Shown: one piece after another, positions 4,371 to 6,297 of the stretch
Layout: each line of letters starts with the position of its first letter
Position numbering within the stretch: the first letter of the stretch is position 1
NCBI GenBank assembly: GCA_002720125.1
Contig: PBGQ01000031.1
Span: 23,363-29,659, forward strand
DNA from: Rickettsiales bacterium
GTDB taxonomy: Bacteria; Pseudomonadota; Alphaproteobacteria; TMED109
Reading direction: 5' to 3'
DNA length: 6,297 bases
Notes under the pieces: model-generated
The model's input: only the letters and a program-made list of their open reading frames with translations
The model's database searches: none
What the model was told of the DNA's origin: nothing
Program-made: the position numbers and the translations under genes

Positions 4371-6297
4371 GTGAAAAATATATCTACCTCTGCATGTCCT
4401 CATGATTGTCCTAGTACCTGTGTCCTAGAAGTAACTCATACTAATAAAGAATTATTGTCAGTAAGAGGCAATAAGAATAATTCTTACACTAAAGGTGTAG
4501 TTTGTGCAAAAGTTTCAAGATACGCCGAACGTACTCATAGTAAAAAAAGACTCAAATATCCACTGAAACGTTTGGGAAAGAAAGGCAGTGGCGAATTTAT
4601 AAGGGTATCATGGAATGAAGCAATAAAGATTCTTGTTGAAAAATTTAGCAGTATTTCTAAAAAATATGGTTCTTCTTCCATATGGCCTTACTACTATGCA
4701 GGAACTATGGGTCTACTGCAGAGAGATGGTATAAATAGGTTAAGGAATTTTTTCAATTTTTCTGGTCAATATTCAACTATTTGCAATACCTTGCCACAAG
4801 CAGGATGGCTTGCGGGAGTTGGATCTTTAATGGGAAGTGATCCAAGGGAAATAATACACTCAGAAGAAATAATTATGTGGGGGGGTAATCCAGCTTCCAC
4901 ACAAGTTAATTTTATGAAGCATGTTCAATCAGCCAGGAAAAAAAATAATGCTGGCTTCGTTGTAATTGATCCTTATGAAACGAGAACTGCAAAAATAGCA
5001 GATCTCCATATCAAACTTATTCCAGGAACTGATGCAGCGCTTGCTTGTGCTATAATGCATAATTTAATTAAAAATAATCAAGTAGATTTGAAATATTTAC
5101 AAGACTATACAAAAGACTACCTTAAATTAAAGAGTCATTTAAAAAAAAAATCACCTAAATGGGCATCTAAAATTACTGGTGTACCAATTAAACAAATTAA
5201 TCAAATATCAGATTTGATAGGAAAAAAAAGAAAAGTTTTTTTCAGATTAGGTTATGGTTTTACAAGACATAGAAATGGTTCTTTTAATATGCATGCTGTA
5301 ACTTGCATACCTGCATTGACAGGAGCATGGAAATATCTTGGGGGTGGAGCATTTTATACAAATGGAGGCATTTATAATATAAACAAAAAACTGATAGAAG
5401 GCTTAGAATTCAAAAATAATAATATGAGACAATTAGATCAATCGAGAATTGGTCCAATTTTAAATAACCATAGTAATACATTGGTAGACAAAAATATTGT
5501 TAAAGCGCTTTTTATACAAAACACCAATCCTCTAGTAGTTGCACCAGAAACTAAACTTGTAAGAAGAGGTTTTGCAAGGAAAGATTTATTTGTGTGTGTT
5601 CATGAACAATTTATGACAGAAACTGCAAAATATGCTGATTTAGTCTTGCCAGCAACCAGTTTTGTTGAACATAACGATATTTATATATCTGGTGGACATC
5701 AACATATAACATTTGGGCCTAAATTAATAGAAGAAGTTGGAGAGTCCTGGTCTAACCATAGATTAATAAATACCTTAGGAACAGCATTGAAAGGAGATAG
5801 TAAAGTTTTTTCTTTGTCAGAGGAAAAAATGATCGATAAAACCTTAAAACTTTCAAAGATAGGTGACTTACAAACTTTAAAAAAAGAGAATTTTATTGAC
5901 TTACAACCATCCTTTAGAAAAGCCCACTTTCTAGATGGGTTCGGTCATAAAGATAAAAAGTTTCATTTCTCTCCTAATTGGAAAAAAAATGACTCTAAAT
6001 TTAATAAAATATTTAACCTACCTGACTTTTATCCTATTGTAGAAAAAAAAACAAAATACTATCCCTTTAAACTAATAACAGCACCAGCCCATAACTTTTT
6101 AAATACTTCTTTTACTGAAACTGTTACTTCTATAAAGATAGAAAAAAAACCTACTCTAAAAATGCACCCTTCTGATATGAAAAAATTAAAGATTGAAGAA
6201 AATGAATTAGTAAATATTGGAAATAAAAGAGGAATAGTAAAGATACATGTTACAGAATTTACTGGCTTGCTAAAAGGAGTTGTTGTAGTTGAAGGAA
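4371..6297 (+). CDS. Cytoplasmic molybdopterin oxidoreductase (DMSO reductase superfamily), C-terminus beyond window edge
   Basis: Large catalytic subunit type of the DMSO reductase superfamily, binding a bis-molybdopterin guanine dinucleotide cofactor and one [4Fe-4S] cluster. Of 642 visible codons, residues 9-45 carry the cluster ligands Cys9, Cys13, Cys17 and Cys45 (C-x3-C-x3-C-x27-C, opening CPHDCPSTC). Cys138 in TICNT lies where the metal-ligating residue is usually found. Cofactor-binding elements follow: WGGNP (170-174), IDP (199-201), PGTDAALA (218-225), QNTNP (383-387) and TETAKYADLVLPATSFVE (416-433). A C-terminal MopB_CT beta-barrel begins near 565 and is cut at the right edge, probably with only about 40-70 residues missing. 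There is no twin-arginine signal, so the protein should be cytoplasmic. GTG at 4371 is the only usual in-frame start after the upstream stop at 4335-4337, and it places the cysteine motif at the expected distance. Substrate cannot be deduced; electron partners may lie further right. Confidence 0.88.
   Translation, partial: MKNISTSACPHDCPSTCVLEVTHTNKELLSVRGNKNNSYTKGVVCAKVSRYAERTHSKKRLKYPLKRLGKKGSGEFIRVSWNEAIKILVEKFSSISKKYGSSSIWPYYYAGTMGLLQRDGINRLRNFFNFSGQYSTICNTLPQAGWLAGVGSLMGSDPREIIHSEEIIMWGGNPASTQVNFMKHVQSARKKNNAGFVVIDPYETRTAKIADLHIKLIPGTDAALACAIMHNLIKNNQVDLKYLQDYTKDYLKLKSHLKKKSPKWASKITGVPIKQINQISDLIGKKRKVFFRLGYGFTRHRNGSFNMHAVTCIPALTGAWKYLGGGAFYTNGGIYNINKKLIEGLEFKNNNMRQLDQSRIGPILNNHSNTLVDKNIVKALFIQNTNPLVVAPETKLVRRGFARKDLFVCVHEQFMTETAKYADLVLPATSFVEHNDIYISGGHQHITFGPKLIEEVGESWSNHRLINTLGTALKGDSKVFSLSEEKMIDKTLKLSKIGDLQTLKKENFIDLQPSFRKAHFLDGFGHKDKKFHFSPNWKKNDSKFNKIFNLPDFYPIVEKKTKYYPFKLITAPAHNFLNTSFTETVTSIKIEKKPTLKMHPSDMKKLKIEENELVNIGNKRGIVKIHVTEFTGLLKGVVVVEG

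Overview
The window is strongly A+T-rich, densely packed, and carries coding sequence on both strands with almost no intergenic space. Lysine, asparagine and isoleucine codons are heavily A/T-ending. Together with the gene content (an NAD(P)+ succinate-semialdehyde-type dehydrogenase, an Ogt-type DNA repair protein, a bacterial CREST/ceramidase-like membrane protein and a cytoplasmic molybdopterin oxidoreductase), this suggests a streamlined, low-GC Gram-negative bacterium. A marine alphaproteobacterium of the SAR11/HIMB59 kind is a reasonable guess, but it is inference from style rather than from a marker gene.

Layout. Positions 1-2609 hold a minus-strand run of three genes read from right to left: a small DUF805 membrane protein, a full-length aldehyde dehydrogenase (GabD-like) and the first ~250 codons of a GT4 glycosyltransferase that leaves the window at position 1. 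Gaps of 18 and 25 bases suggest one transcript. A 16-base gap separates this run from a plus-strand pair at 2626-3740: an O6-methylguanine-DNA methyltransferase-type repair protein whose stop codon overlaps the start of a ceramidase-family membrane protein. A minus-strand CPBP (CAAX protease/bacteriocin-processing) family membrane protein (3687-4334) converges on the ceramidase gene, and their 3' ends overlap by 54 bases. A 36-base divergent gap with a perfect 12-base AT palindrome then leads to a plus-strand molybdopterin oxidoreductase that runs off the right edge.

How the genes relate. No single pathway links them. The methyltransferase/ceramidase pair is translationally linked by position but not by obvious function. 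The dehydrogenase and glycosyltransferase also look like a positional rather than functional grouping. There are no RNA genes, mobile elements, CRISPR arrays or long repeats visible, and no gene-free stretch longer than 36 bases. I see no clear sign of a wholly new system. The best leads are the CREST hydrolase with its complete metal/catalytic residue pattern, the degenerate first motif of the CPBP protein, the missing canonical start of the glycosyltransferase, and the compressed gene boundaries.
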